DNA of 64,000 bases from Hymenobacter sp. BT559 (GTDB lineage: Bacteria; Bacteroidota; Bacteroidia; Cytophagales; Hymenobacteraceae). This document shows positions 50,989 through 59,608 of the stretch, piece after piece. The notes under the pieces were generated by a model. That model had not been told where the DNA came from and searched no databases. It saw only the letters and a program-made list of their open reading frames with translations. The stretch spans positions 1 to 64,000 of the forward strand of contig NZ_JAGETY010000015.1 of NCBI RefSeq assembly GCF_017571525.1. The letters run 5' to 3'. Position 1 is the first letter of the stretch. Every line of letters starts with the position of its first letter. A program made the translations under genes and the position numbers.

Positions 50989-52764
50989 ATGCAACTACTG
51001 TATTCTTATCTCCGGCGCTATTGGCCGCTGCTGGTGCTGGCCTTGGTATTAGCCGCTGTCAATCAGGTCTTTTCGCTACTTGACCCCTACCTGTTTCGGC
51101 GGCTGGTCGACCACTTTGTGCCCCGCACCGGCTCGGTGAGCGGCCTGATAAACGTTCCTTTCTGGCCCTTTTTCTGGCAGGCCATTCCCTATATCGGCGC
51201 CATGCTGGGCGTGGCGATGGTGAGTCGCATCGCCAAAAACTTCCAGGATTATTACGTCAACGTCATCACCCAGCGGCTAGGGGCACGCATGTACTCCGAC
51301 GGCCTGCGCCACTCGCTCGACCTGCCCTACCAAGTGTTTGAGGACCAGCGCTCGGGCGAAACCCTGGGCAAGCTCCAGAAGGTGCGCATCGACGTCGAGA
51401 AGCTTATTCAAAGCTTTGTCAACGTGCTGTTTACGGCCGTGGTGGGCATCATTTTCGTGATGTGGTACGCCATCACGGTGTACTGGCCTATTGCCATTGG
51501 CTATTTCCTTACCATTCCGCTGCTGGGTATTCTGAGCTTTGCGCTCAGCAAGCGCATCAAGGTCATCCAGAAGACCATTGTGGGCGAAACCACGGCCCTG
51601 GCTGGCTCTACCACCGAGAGCCTGCGCAACATCGAGCTCATCAAAAGCCTGGGGCTAGCTCAGCAGGAAACCGAGCGACTGAATGGCATCACGGCCAAAA
51701 TCCTGAAGCTGGAGCTGCGCAAGGTGCGCTACCTGCGCTCGCTGTCCTTTATTCAGGGCACGTTCGTGAATTTATTACGCAACATCATCATCTTGATGCT
51801 CTTGTACTTGCGGGTGCAAAACCACATCAGCCTGGGTGAGTTCTTCTCGTTCTTTATCTACTCGTTCTCCATTTTCGGGCCGCTGCAGGAGCTGGGTACC
51901 ATCATCGGAACTTACCGCGAAACGCAGATTTCGCTGGGCAATTTCCAGACGATTCTCGACACGCCGCGCGACGTGAAGCCAGCTCACCCGCAGGCCGTGG
52001 GCCGCATCCAGCGCCTTGGCTTCGAGCACGTTACGTTTAAGCACCTTACCGCTCCGGCCCCGGCGCTATCGGATATCTCATTTGAGGTGAAGGTGGGCGA
52101 AACCATCGCCTTCGTGGGGCCTAGCGGCTCGGGCAAAACCACGCTCGTGAAGCTGCTGGTGGGCCTGTACCCCCCGCTGGTAGGCGAGATATTATACAAC
52201 GGCATCCCGAGCAAAGATGTGGACCTCGACGTGCTGCGCGAGCAAATTGGCTTCGTAACCCAGGACACGCAGCTTTTCGCCGGCACCATCCGCGAAAACC
52301 TGCGCTTTGTGGCCCCCGAAGCCACCGACGAGGAGTGCCTACGCGCCTTGCACCAAGCCGCCGCCGACACCCTGCTGGCCCGCGCCCCCAAGGGCCTCGA
52401 CACGGTGCTCGGCGAGGGCGGCGTGAAGGTGAGCGGCGGCGAAAAGCAGCGCCTCAGCATTGCCAGGGCCCTGCTGCGCCACCCCACCCTGCTGGTGTTC
52501 GACGAAGCCACCTCGGCCCTCGACTCGCTTACGGAGGAAGAAATCGGCCGCACGGTGCGCGAGCTCTCGGGCTCGCGCCAGCACATTACGGTGCTCATTG
52601 CCCACCGCCTGAGCACGATTTTGCACGCCGACCGCATTTTCGTGCTCGAGCGCGGCAAGGTGGCCGAAGCCGGCCGCCACGAGGAGCTGCTGGCGCAAAA
52701 AGGGCTGTACTACGCCATGTGGCGCCAGCAGATTGGCGAGCGCAAGGAAGTGGCGGTGGCGTAA
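50989..52764 (+). CDS. ABC exporter, fused permease and ATPase
   Basis: 591 residues of the MsbA/multidrug type that works as a homodimer. Six transmembrane helices (about 1-310) contain the coupling region DLPYQVFEDQRSGETLGKLQ. The ATPase domain has FVGPSGSGKTTLVKLLVG (Walker A, about 375), VTQDTQLF (Q-loop, about 423), VKVSGGEKQRLSIARALL (signature, about 481), LLVFDEATSALDS (Walker B, about 502) and IAHRLSTI (H-loop, about 539). The substrate is unknown; lipid, peptide or drug export are all possible. The start codon directly follows a terminator hairpin. Confidence 0.9.
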   Translation: MQLLYSYLRRYWPLLVLALVLAAVNQVFSLLDPYLFRRLVDHFVPRTGSVSGLINVPFWPFFWQAIPYIGAMLGVAMVSRIAKNFQDYYVNVITQRLGARMYSDGLRHSLDLPYQVFEDQRSGETLGKLQKVRIDVEKLIQSFVNVLFTAVVGIIFVMWYAITVYWPIAIGYFLTIPLLGILSFALSKRIKVIQKTIVGETTALAGSTTESLRNIELIKSLGLAQQETERLNGITAKILKLELRKVRYLRSLSFIQGTFVNLLRNIIILMLLYLRVQNHISLGEFFSFFIYSFSIFGPLQELGTIIGTYRETQISLGNFQTILDTPRDVKPAHPQAVGRIQRLGFEHVTFKHLTAPAPALSDISFEVKVGETIAFVGPSGSGKTTLVKLLVGLYPPLVGEILYNGIPSKDVDLDVLREQIGFVTQDTQLFAGTIRENLRFVAPEATDEECLRALHQAAADTLLARAPKGLDTVLGEGGVKVSGGEKQRLSIARALLRHPTLLVFDEATSALDSLTEEEIGRTVRELSGSRQHITVLIAHRLSTILHADRIFVLERGKVAEAGRHEELLAQKGLYYAMWRQQIGERKEVAVA

Positions 52765-52774
52765 ATAGCGTTTC

Positions 52775-52805
52775 GTTCGAGTGGGCGGACCCCGCCCACT
52801 CGAAC
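52775..52805. repeat. 14-bp perfect palindrome after the exporter gene
   Basis: GTTCGAGTGGGCGG and CCGCCCACTCGAAC face each other across a 3-nt loop, 10 bp past the stop. No T-run follows on the plus strand. Confidence 0.8.
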
Positions 52806-52904
52806 AAGCCCCCGCCGACACCCAGGCCCTGGAGCAGCGCCACCTCCGCCGCCGTGACCGCCCTCTACGGCCTCACGGCGGCGGAGGTGGCGCTGCTGGG
52901 CTAG
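52806..52904 (+). pseudogene. possible remnant of a DNA methyltransferase C-terminus
   Basis: One frame reads ADTQALEQR. A second then reads ATSAAVTALYGLTAAEVALLG and stops at 52902-52904. The LYGLTxxE ending after a charged helix is typical of the last residues of Eco57I-type restriction/methylase proteins. Together with the frame change, this suggests a tiny decayed remnant. The evidence is short and the call is tentative. Confidence 0.3.
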
Positions 52905-52938
52905 CGGAGTAGGCGGCGGGGATAGGAAGCCGTCAATT

Positions 52939-52975
52939 AAAAATGAACGTCATGCTGCGCTTGTCGTTCATTTTA
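52939..52975. terminator. bidirectional terminator-like hairpin
   Basis: AAAATGAACG pairs with CGTTCATTTT around a 15-nt loop that contains TCATGCTGCGCTTGT, part of the arm seen in the hairpin at 8058-8100. It lies 24 bp past the stop of the minus-strand SPFH gene. Confidence 0.7.
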
Positions 52976-52998
52976 AACTTAGTAATTAATACCCCACG

Positions 52999-53904
52999 CT
53001 AGTTATCGCCAATCAGCATCTGCGCGCCGTTGCCCTTGCCCATGATGATGACCTTGGCGTTGGGCGAGGTGGCAATGGCCTGCTGGGCCTTGATGCTTTC
53101 GTACTGCAAGAGCTTGTCGCTCAGCTCGGTGTTCACAATGCGCTGGTAGTCGGCAATGCCCTGGGCCTCGACGCGCTTGCGCTCGGCTTCCTGCTTTTCC
53201 TTCTGCACCACAAACTGCATTTTCTGGGCGTCCTGCTCGGCCGAAATCTTGCTTTCGATGCTGCGCTTCACTGACTCGGGCAGCTGGATGTTGCGAATCA
53301 GGAGCTGGTCGAGCTGCAGGCCGTTGGTGCGAAAATCCTTTTCGATGGCCGCCAGAATGCGGGTCTGAAACTCCTCGCGCCGCGTCGAGTACAGCGCCAC
53401 CGCGTCGTAGTACACGGCATTGTCGCGGATGCGGGTGCGGGCAATGGCGCGCACTATTTTATCCTGGTAGTCTTCGCCGATAGTGGAGAGAATTTTGGGT
53501 GCCTGGCTGGGCACCACGTGGTAGAGCACGGTGAGGTCAATCACGACCTCGAGCCCATCGGCCGAGAGCACCCGAATGGCGTCGTCGCCGGCCTGCTGCC
53601 CCTCGGTGCGCACCGCCGACATGGTGTAGTTCTGGGTGCGGGTGTCGAAGCGCGTCACGTCGACGAGTGGGTTTACCACGCTCAGGCCTGGCGCCAGCAC
53701 CCGGGGCTGCACCTGGCCAAACAGCGTTTGCACGCCCACCTGCCCCACCCCTACCTGCACGATGGTGCTAAAAGCCAGCCCTAGCAGCAGCATGCCGCCT
53801 CCCAGGGCCAGGAGCCCGCCGCGCCAGTGCCCTAGGTTTTCGGAGTAGCGGTTGGCATTCAGGCCAAGGATGAGCACAATAAACCCTAAGAAAATGAGCA
53901 ACAT
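52999..53904 (-). CDS. SPFH/prohibitin-family membrane protein
   Basis: 301 residues. Two closely spaced N-terminal hydrophobic segments (MLLIFLGFIVLILGLNA and GGLLALGGGMLLLGLAFSTIVQV) are followed by an SPFH domain (about 50-220) with VVNPLVDVTRFDTRTQNYTM and VLYHVVPSQAPKI, then a charged coiled coil (EQDAQKMQFVVQKEKQEAERKRVEAQGI) and a short C-terminus. Such proteins form large membrane rings. ATG 53904 is chosen because the preceding in-frame codons look non-coding. Confidence 0.87.
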   Translation of the reverse strand: MLLIFLGFIVLILGLNANRYSENLGHWRGGLLALGGGMLLLGLAFSTIVQVGVGQVGVQTLFGQVQPRVLAPGLSVVNPLVDVTRFDTRTQNYTMSAVRTEGQQAGDDAIRVLSADGLEVVIDLTVLYHVVPSQAPKILSTIGEDYQDKIVRAIARTRIRDNAVYYDAVALYSTRREEFQTRILAAIEKDFRTNGLQLDQLLIRNIQLPESVKRSIESKISAEQDAQKMQFVVQKEKQEAERKRVEAQGIADYQRIVNTELSDKLLQYESIKAQQAIATSPNAKVIIMGKGNGAQMLIGDN

Positions 53905-54225
53905 GGCAGGGAGAAATAAAGATTTGCGCAGAAGAAAGAACGTCAGGCAGACCACAGGGACGCATCTTGTCCGCATCGCTGGGTTTAGTACCCCTAGCGG
54001 AGTGAGCGAGAGGCTTCGCTGCGCGCTGCGCGACGTGCTGTTGTGGTCAGAAGTGCTTGAAATAAAACTGGGAGCCCGCAACCAAGCATCACTCGGGCTA
54101 CCCATTGCATTAAAGGTACGGGGCGCCTTTCCGTTCAGCTTTTATCGCCGTTTTCAGGTAGGCATTACAGCTGATTATTCGCGTTAGCCGCAACTTTTCG
54201 CGTGCTTCAGCCGAATGAAGGGGTC
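53905..54225. other. intergenic region between divergent genes
   Basis: 321 bp. A near-consensus minus-strand box TACCTTTA lies at about 54113-54120, and GC-rich self-complementary sequence (around GCTTCGCTGCGCGCTGCGCG) at about 54010-54035. No gene was found. Confidence 0.45.
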
Positions 54226-54987
54226 ATGCATTTTACCGTCATTACCCCCACCCACCAGCGGCGTGCGCTGCTGCCCGAAACCATTGCCAGCGTGCGAGCC
54301 AGCATTTCGGCCCCGCTCGATTTCTCGTTTGAGCACCTGCTATACCAGAATGGCCCCGACGACGGCACCGCCGCCGTGCTCACCGAGGCTGCCGCCCAGC
54401 CCTACCCGCCCCTGCGCCACTGGGCCCACCCTAGCCCCAAGCGCCCCGGCTTTGCGCGCAACGAGCTGAGCCAGCACACGCCCGCCGACGCCTGGGTGGT
54501 GCCCCTCGACGACGACGACCTGCTGCTGCAGCGCACCCTCTACCACTACGCCGCCCAGATTGAAGCCAACCCCGGCCAGCCCTGGTTCGTGGCCGATTTC
54601 CTGCGCGTCGACGAGCAGGCCCGCTACCTGCCCAATGAGGATTACTACGCCTGGAAGTTTGACTCGCCTACGGCCATGCTCACGGCTATTTTTCGGGCCG
54701 AGCATTTCATCCAGGGCAACGTGTGCTACAGCAAGGCCCTGCTCGACCAGGTAGGCGGCTACGACCCCGAGCTGGCCATGGCCGAAGACCTGGACCTGTA
54801 CGTGCGCTTTTTGCTGGCCGGGCACCTGCCCGTGGTGTGCCCGCACTACAGCCACCTGCACCGCTTCCACTCGGCCAACGTGAGCCAGGGCGTGGACGCG
54901 GCCAAGCACAACGCCGACCTACGTGTCATTTATGATAAGTACGCCAAGCAGTTGCAGGCGCTAGGTATCGCGGCGCCGGGGGCCTAG
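54226..54987 (+). CDS. glycosyltransferase family 2 protein
   Basis: 253 residues with the GT-A fold. MHFTVITPTHQRRALLPETIASV is the standard nucleotide-sugar binding start. VVPLDDDDLLLQRTLYHYAAQ near 92 holds the DxD metal site, and MAEDLDLYVRFLLAGHLPVV near 185 the catalytic-base ED motif. The acceptor and donor are unknown. It is not in the polysaccharide block. ATG 54226 is chosen from the motif position; an in-frame start 24 bp upstream is less likely. Confidence 0.87.
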   Translation: MHFTVITPTHQRRALLPETIASVRASISAPLDFSFEHLLYQNGPDDGTAAVLTEAAAQPYPPLRHWAHPSPKRPGFARNELSQHTPADAWVVPLDDDDLLLQRTLYHYAAQIEANPGQPWFVADFLRVDEQARYLPNEDYYAWKFDSPTAMLTAIFRAEHFIQGNVCYSKALLDQVGGYDPELAMAEDLDLYVRFLLAGHLPVVCPHYSHLHRFHSANVSQGVDAAKHNADLRVIYDKYAKQLQALGIAAPGA

Positions 54988-55093
54988 CCCGAGCCATGGC
55001 GACAGTGAATTTAGCCGTGTTCATCGGGTAGCGGCCTGGGTTGAACGAGGCACTGAACCAGCGAAAGAAGGGACGAAGGACATTTGAGGACTT

Positions 55094-55561
55094 ATGCGCC
55101 AGAACCCCTTCTCTCACTGCCTCCCACCCGCCAGCTCTGCCACCGCCCTGGGCGGTGTACCGGCCCGAACCACCATCGAGTACGTGCTGGATATAGCCTG
55201 CCCAATAGCCAAGCTGCGCGATTTTATGACCGATACCCAGCAGTGGCTGCCCTGGACTATGCCCACGCTGGAGTCGGTGCAGCCGCTGCCATTCGGCCAG
55301 TGGCTGCTGCGCACCTCGCGCAAGCTGCTCAAGCTGCGCCTCTGCCCCGTCACGAGCCCCGACGAGCTGCTGTATGAGCTGGTAGTGCCTGGCCGCGGCG
55401 GCTGCCAGGCGCAGGTGCGCATAGGCGCCACGCTCCGCGGCTGCCAGCTCAGCCTCACGCTTCGCAAGCATCAGCAGTTGCCCCTGCCGGCCTTTACGAC
55501 TACCGCGCGCCACGCGCTGAGCGGCCTGCACACCCTAAAGCTGGTGCTGGAGCAAGATTAG
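55094..55561 (+). CDS. SRPBCC/START-like hypothetical protein
   Basis: 155 residues. After a poorly conserved lead of about 25, TTIEYVLDIACPIAKLRDFMTDTQQWLPWTMP is the typical opening of a helix-grip lipid-binding fold. Beta segments follow (FGQWLLRTS, LLYELVVPGRGG, LSLTLRKH) and a long C-terminal helix (HALSGLHTLKLVLEQ). No ligand can be named. It lies 106 bp after the GT2 gene and before a strong terminator. Confidence 0.72.
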   Translation: MRQNPFSHCLPPASSATALGGVPARTTIEYVLDIACPIAKLRDFMTDTQQWLPWTMPTLESVQPLPFGQWLLRTSRKLLKLRLCPVTSPDELLYELVVPGRGGCQAQVRIGATLRGCQLSLTLRKHQQLPLPAFTTTARHALSGLHTLKLVLEQD

Positions 55562-55601
55562 CCCGCGCAAGCCGCTAGCCCAGCCTCTTGACAATAAGCC
55601 C

Positions 55602-55635
55602 AAACGGCTCTTAGGTATACCTGAGAGCCGTTTTT
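55602..55635. terminator. intrinsic terminator
   Basis: AAACGGCTCT pairs with AGAGCCGTTT, with an inner AGGTATACCT palindrome and a T-run, between the SRPBCC-like gene and the next gene. Confidence 0.85.
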
Positions 55636-55663
55636 GCGTAAGCGCTTTATCATTCCTTCATGT

Positions 55664-58600
55664 ATGCGCTTACCTGTTCTCGCTGTTCTGTCTTTCTGCT
55701 GGCTGGCCCTCACTACGGCCGCCGCCCAAACTGCTCCGCCAGCCCACACGGTTTTTTTACTCGGCAACACGGCCCAGGGCAACTTGCCCACCGCCCGCCT
55801 GCAACAGCTACGCCAAGTGCTGGAACAGCAAAAAAAGCCCTTCACGGTGGTGCACCTGGGTGATATAGTGGGCAACGAGGGCCTAGCCCCGAAGAAAGAC
55901 TCGGCGCTGTCGGAGCAGGAAAAAAACCGCGCCGATGCCTTTATCAACCTAGTAAAAGGCCTGCCGCTAGGCAAAATCTTCTTCGTGCCCGGCGACAAGG
56001 ACTGGGCCAACTCGGGCCGCCAGGGCCTGAAAGCTGTGCGCCGGCTAGAGAAGTATATTGAGAAGCAGCTGCCCGGCCAGAATGCCTTCGTGCCTACCAA
56101 CGGCTGCCCCGGCCCCGAGGTGGTTGACGTGGCCCCGCTGGTACGCCTCGTGGCCCTGAACACGCCCTGGTTTACGCACCCCTACGACCGCCCCGAAGCG
56201 CCCGATACCGACTGCAAAACGCTGACCAAAGAGGAGTTTCGCGAGCAGCTGCAGGATATTATCGACGACACCAAGGGCAAAAACCTGCTGCTGGTGGGCC
56301 ACCACCCGGTGGTGACCAACGGCGTGTATGGCGGCCACGAGCCGCTGAGCCGCCACCTGGCCCCGCCCGTGCTAGGCACCATTTACGCCGCCTACCGCCA
56401 AAACGTAGGCTCGCCGCGCGACCTGGCTAGCCCCGGCTACCAGGAGCTGCGCAAGGAGCTGCTCAGCAATACCTTGCGTACCAACCCCGGCGTGGTGTAC
56501 GCCGCCGCGCACGACTACTCGCTGCAGCTCACGCCCTTTCAGGGTAGCTACCACCTGGTAGCCGGCAGCTTTGCCCAGAGCCAGCACGTGGGGGCTAGCA
56601 GCTCCTCGCTCTACAATAAAAACAAAGACGGCTACGCCGTGCTCGACTACTACGCCGATGGCACGGTGAAAAACCGCTTCTTCACCTTTGGTGAGGCTAG
56701 CCAGCCAGCCAAGGAAGCTTACGCGGGCACGCTGTTTCGCTCGCCCTGCGCCAGCGGCACCGACGCCGGTGTGCCTGTCAATTCCTTTATTACCGAGTGC
56801 CCCGGCGTATCCAAAACGCCCGCCGAGCAAAACCAGAGGTCGGCGCAAGCCAAGCCTGAGGCTCCCTTTCAGGAGTTCACGACCGTGGTGCCCGGCCCCG
56901 AGTACAAGGCCGGGGCTACCAAGCGCTTCTTTATCGGGCCGCTGTACCGCAGCTCGTGGCTAGCCCCGGTGAAGGTCAAAACCCTGGACCTGAACACCGA
57001 AAAGGGCGGCTTGCGGCCCTTCGGCCGCGGCGGCGGACGCCAGACCACCTCGCTCAAGCTCATCGCGGCCGACAGCTCGGAGTACGTGTTTCGCTCGGTG
57101 GATAAGGACGTAACCGGCATCTTGCCGCCCGAGCTACAGCGCTCGTTCGTGTCGGATATTCTTAAGGACATCACGGCCACGGCCAACCCGTATTCGGGCC
57201 TGCCTATCAGCGCGCTGCTCGACCACACCGACATCCTGCACGCCCGGCCGCGCCTGTTTCGGCTGCCCGACAACAGCCAGCTAGGCCCCTACCGCCAGGA
57301 CTACGCCGGCCTGCTAGGAACCCTGGAGGACCGCCCCACCGACCCCAAGCCCAACCTGGCGGGCTTTGGCAAGGCCGATGAGGTGACGCGCTCGTTCAGC
57401 TTTTTCCGCAAGCTGTATAAAGACCACAACAACCGCGTCGATGCCCCCGCGCTAGCCCGTGCCCGCGCCTTCGATATGCTCGTGGCCGACTTTGGCAAGC
57501 ACGAAGACAACTGGAAATGGGCCGGCTACGACCAGGGCAAGGGCCAGGGCAGCGTGTACCGCCCCATTCCGCGCGACCGCGACCAGGCCTTTACCAAGTG
57601 GAACGGCCTGCTCACCTACCTGGCCAACCGCGAGTGGGCCGTGCCCAGCATCGAGGACTTCGGCAACGAGTTTCACGACATGAAGAGCCTGAACTGGCCC
57701 GCCCGCCACCTCGACCGCTTCCTGCTGCAAAGCCTGACGCGGAAAGATTGGCAGGATGCCGCCCAGTACCTGCAAACCCAGCTTACGCCCGCCGTGATAG
57801 ACGAGGCCACGGCCACGCTGCCGGCTGAGATACAAGGGCTTTCGGGGCAGGAAATCAACCGCAAGCTCAAAGCCCGCATTCAGGAATTGCCGAAAGCCAT
57901 CGACCGCTACTACCTGCTGCTGGCTAGCCGCGTCGACGTGGTAGGCTCGAATAAGGCCGAGATTTTCCGGGTCGAGCGCCTGGCCAGCGGCCGGGTACGC
58001 GTGCAGGAGTTTGACCGCAAAGGCGACACCCAGGAGCCTAGCGGCGCGGCGCTGTTCGACCGCACGTTTGAGCCTGGCGAAACGCAGGAAATTGACCTCT
58101 ACGGCCTCGATGGCCAGGACATTTTCCAAGTGACCGGCGACGGCGGCGCGCACAGCATTTTGGTGCGCGTGATTGGCGGTGCGGGCAAAGACAACATCAG
58201 CGACGATTCGCGGGCTAGCGGGCTGCGCACGCTCACCAAGGTGTATGACACGCCTGGCACCGACCTCACGGCCGGCCCCGAAACCGACGACCACCGCAGC
58301 GTGAGCCGCTACGTGAACGAGTATGACCGCGAGGCGTTTGAGTTTAACAGCTACGCGCCGCGGGCCGGCCTGTTTTACAACCGCAACGACGGCTTTGGGC
58401 TGAGCCTGGGCGTGGGCTTTGTGCGCCAGGGCTTCCGCAAGCCGGGCTACAAAAACCGCTACGACTTCGACCTGCAGGCCTCCACGGGCGGGCAGCTTCA
58501 GCTCACGGCGGCCAGCCGGCACCGCTATGCTATTGGTAAAGTAGACCTTGGGGCGGAGGCTAGCTACGGCAATTTTTTTCCGTTTTACAACTACTTCGGC

Positions 58601-59416
58601 ATTGGAAATTACACCCAGATTAGCCAGGATTTGTACGACGTGAAGTACTACCGCGCCCGCTACCGGGGCTTCACGGTGAAGGCATTTGGGGAACGCGTGT
58701 TCTGGCAGCGCAGCGTGTTCCGCTTTGGGCCTAGCTACGAATACTACAACACGGACTACACCCTCGACAGCCAGCTGGGCTATGAGTTGCGCAATACGTC
58801 GCAAGATGGCCAACGCGCCAATGCGGCCGACCAGCGCCTGCTAGGCCTGAATGCGCTGCTCGACATCGACCTGCGCAACCGGAAAGTGTTTGCCCAACGC
58901 GGGGTGCGGCTGGTAGTGCGCCACGACTCGTACCAACAGCTTACGGGCGACAAGCGCAACTTTGGCCTCACCCAGGCCTCGGCCGAATACCTGGGCACGG
59001 CCCGGATTGGCATTCCGATTACGCTAGCCCTAAAAGGGGGTGGTGCTAAAAACTACGGCCCCGATTGGGCCATTCCGTTCTATAAACTTGCCAGCCTGGG
59101 GCTAGCCGAAAACCTGCGTGGCTACTACCGCAACCGCTTTACGGGCGACGCCAGCCTGTACTATAATTCCGAATTGCGCTTTGCGCTGGGCCAGAGCAAG
59201 AACCACTTTCTGCCCTTCTACTACGGCGTGTTTGGTTTCTTCGACCAGGGCCGGGTGTACTATAAGGGCGGCTCGCCGGGCGGCTGGCACACGGGCTACG
59301 GCGGCGGTTTCTACATTGCCCCGGTGGTCGAAACGCTGGCTTTCTCCATCTCCTACCAGGTATCGGAAGAAAACAGCCTCGTGCAGTTTGGGCTAGGCTT
59401 CCGCATCGACAAATAA
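55664..59416 (+). CDS. phosphoesterase-like / kinase-like / outer-membrane barrel fusion protein
   Basis: 1250 residues. A signal peptide (ending TTAAAQ) is followed by a calcineurin-like phosphoesterase region (about 28-330) with VVHLGDIVGNEG, FFVPGDKDW and LLVGHHPVVTNGVYGGH. The usual GDxG/H of motif I reads GNTAQ and the usual GNHD/E reads GDKD, so metal binding may be impaired. A middle domain (about 420-810) contains FGKHEDNWKW (about 611) and IPRDRDQAF (about 635), resembling catalytic motifs of CotH/HipA-like kinases. From about 890 the chain is a beta-barrel ending QFGLGFRID. ATG 55664 is set by the signal peptide. Substrates are unknown. Confidence 0.82.
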   Translation: MRLPVLAVLSFCWLALTTAAAQTAPPAHTVFLLGNTAQGNLPTARLQQLRQVLEQQKKPFTVVHLGDIVGNEGLAPKKDSALSEQEKNRADAFINLVKGLPLGKIFFVPGDKDWANSGRQGLKAVRRLEKYIEKQLPGQNAFVPTNGCPGPEVVDVAPLVRLVALNTPWFTHPYDRPEAPDTDCKTLTKEEFREQLQDIIDDTKGKNLLLVGHHPVVTNGVYGGHEPLSRHLAPPVLGTIYAAYRQNVGSPRDLASPGYQELRKELLSNTLRTNPGVVYAAAHDYSLQLTPFQGSYHLVAGSFAQSQHVGASSSSLYNKNKDGYAVLDYYADGTVKNRFFTFGEASQPAKEAYAGTLFRSPCASGTDAGVPVNSFITECPGVSKTPAEQNQRSAQAKPEAPFQEFTTVVPGPEYKAGATKRFFIGPLYRSSWLAPVKVKTLDLNTEKGGLRPFGRGGGRQTTSLKLIAADSSEYVFRSVDKDVTGILPPELQRSFVSDILKDITATANPYSGLPISALLDHTDILHARPRLFRLPDNSQLGPYRQDYAGLLGTLEDRPTDPKPNLAGFGKADEVTRSFSFFRKLYKDHNNRVDAPALARARAFDMLVADFGKHEDNWKWAGYDQGKGQGSVYRPIPRDRDQAFTKWNGLLTYLANREWAVPSIEDFGNEFHDMKSLNWPARHLDRFLLQSLTRKDWQDAAQYLQTQLTPAVIDEATATLPAEIQGLSGQEINRKLKARIQELPKAIDRYYLLLASRVDVVGSNKAEIFRVERLASGRVRVQEFDRKGDTQEPSGAALFDRTFEPGETQEIDLYGLDGQDIFQVTGDGGAHSILVRVIGGAGKDNISDDSRASGLRTLTKVYDTPGTDLTAGPETDDHRSVSRYVNEYDREAFEFNSYAPRAGLFYNRNDGFGLSLGVGFVRQGFRKPGYKNRYDFDLQASTGGQLQLTAASRHRYAIGKVDLGAEASYGNFFPFYNYFGIGNYTQISQDLYDVKYYRARYRGFTVKAFGERVFWQRSVFRFGPSYEYYNTDYTLDSQLGYELRNTSQDGQRANAADQRLLGLNALLDIDLRNRKVFAQRGVRLVVRHDSYQQLTGDKRNFGLTQASAEYLGTARIGIPITLALKGGGAKNYGPDWAIPFYKLASLGLAENLRGYYRNRFTGDASLYYNSELRFALGQSKNHFLPFYYGVFGFFDQGRVYYKGGSPGGWHTGYGGGFYIAPVVETLAFSISYQVSEENSLVQFGLGFRIDK

Positions 59417-59608
59417 GGCTAGCCAAGACCAGCGGCCCGGCCGATACTACTGAGCCGCTGGTCGATAGTTTGCGGAACTTGTGCGCGCGCCGTTGAACCT
59501 TTGCGGAGTCCCAAAGTCTTAGTGAAATTGCTTTGCTATGGCTACCTTAGCCGAGCGGCTGACTTTCGCAACTATTTGGCTCACGTGTACTTTACCCTTT
59601 CACAAGCA

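Noticed and set aside
57452..58813. Long open frame on the minus strand (453 codons) opposite the fusion protein
   Set aside because: It lies wholly antisense to a gene with clear domains, has low-complexity Val/Ala/His-rich content typical of antisense frames in high-GC DNA, and shows no motif or promoter.
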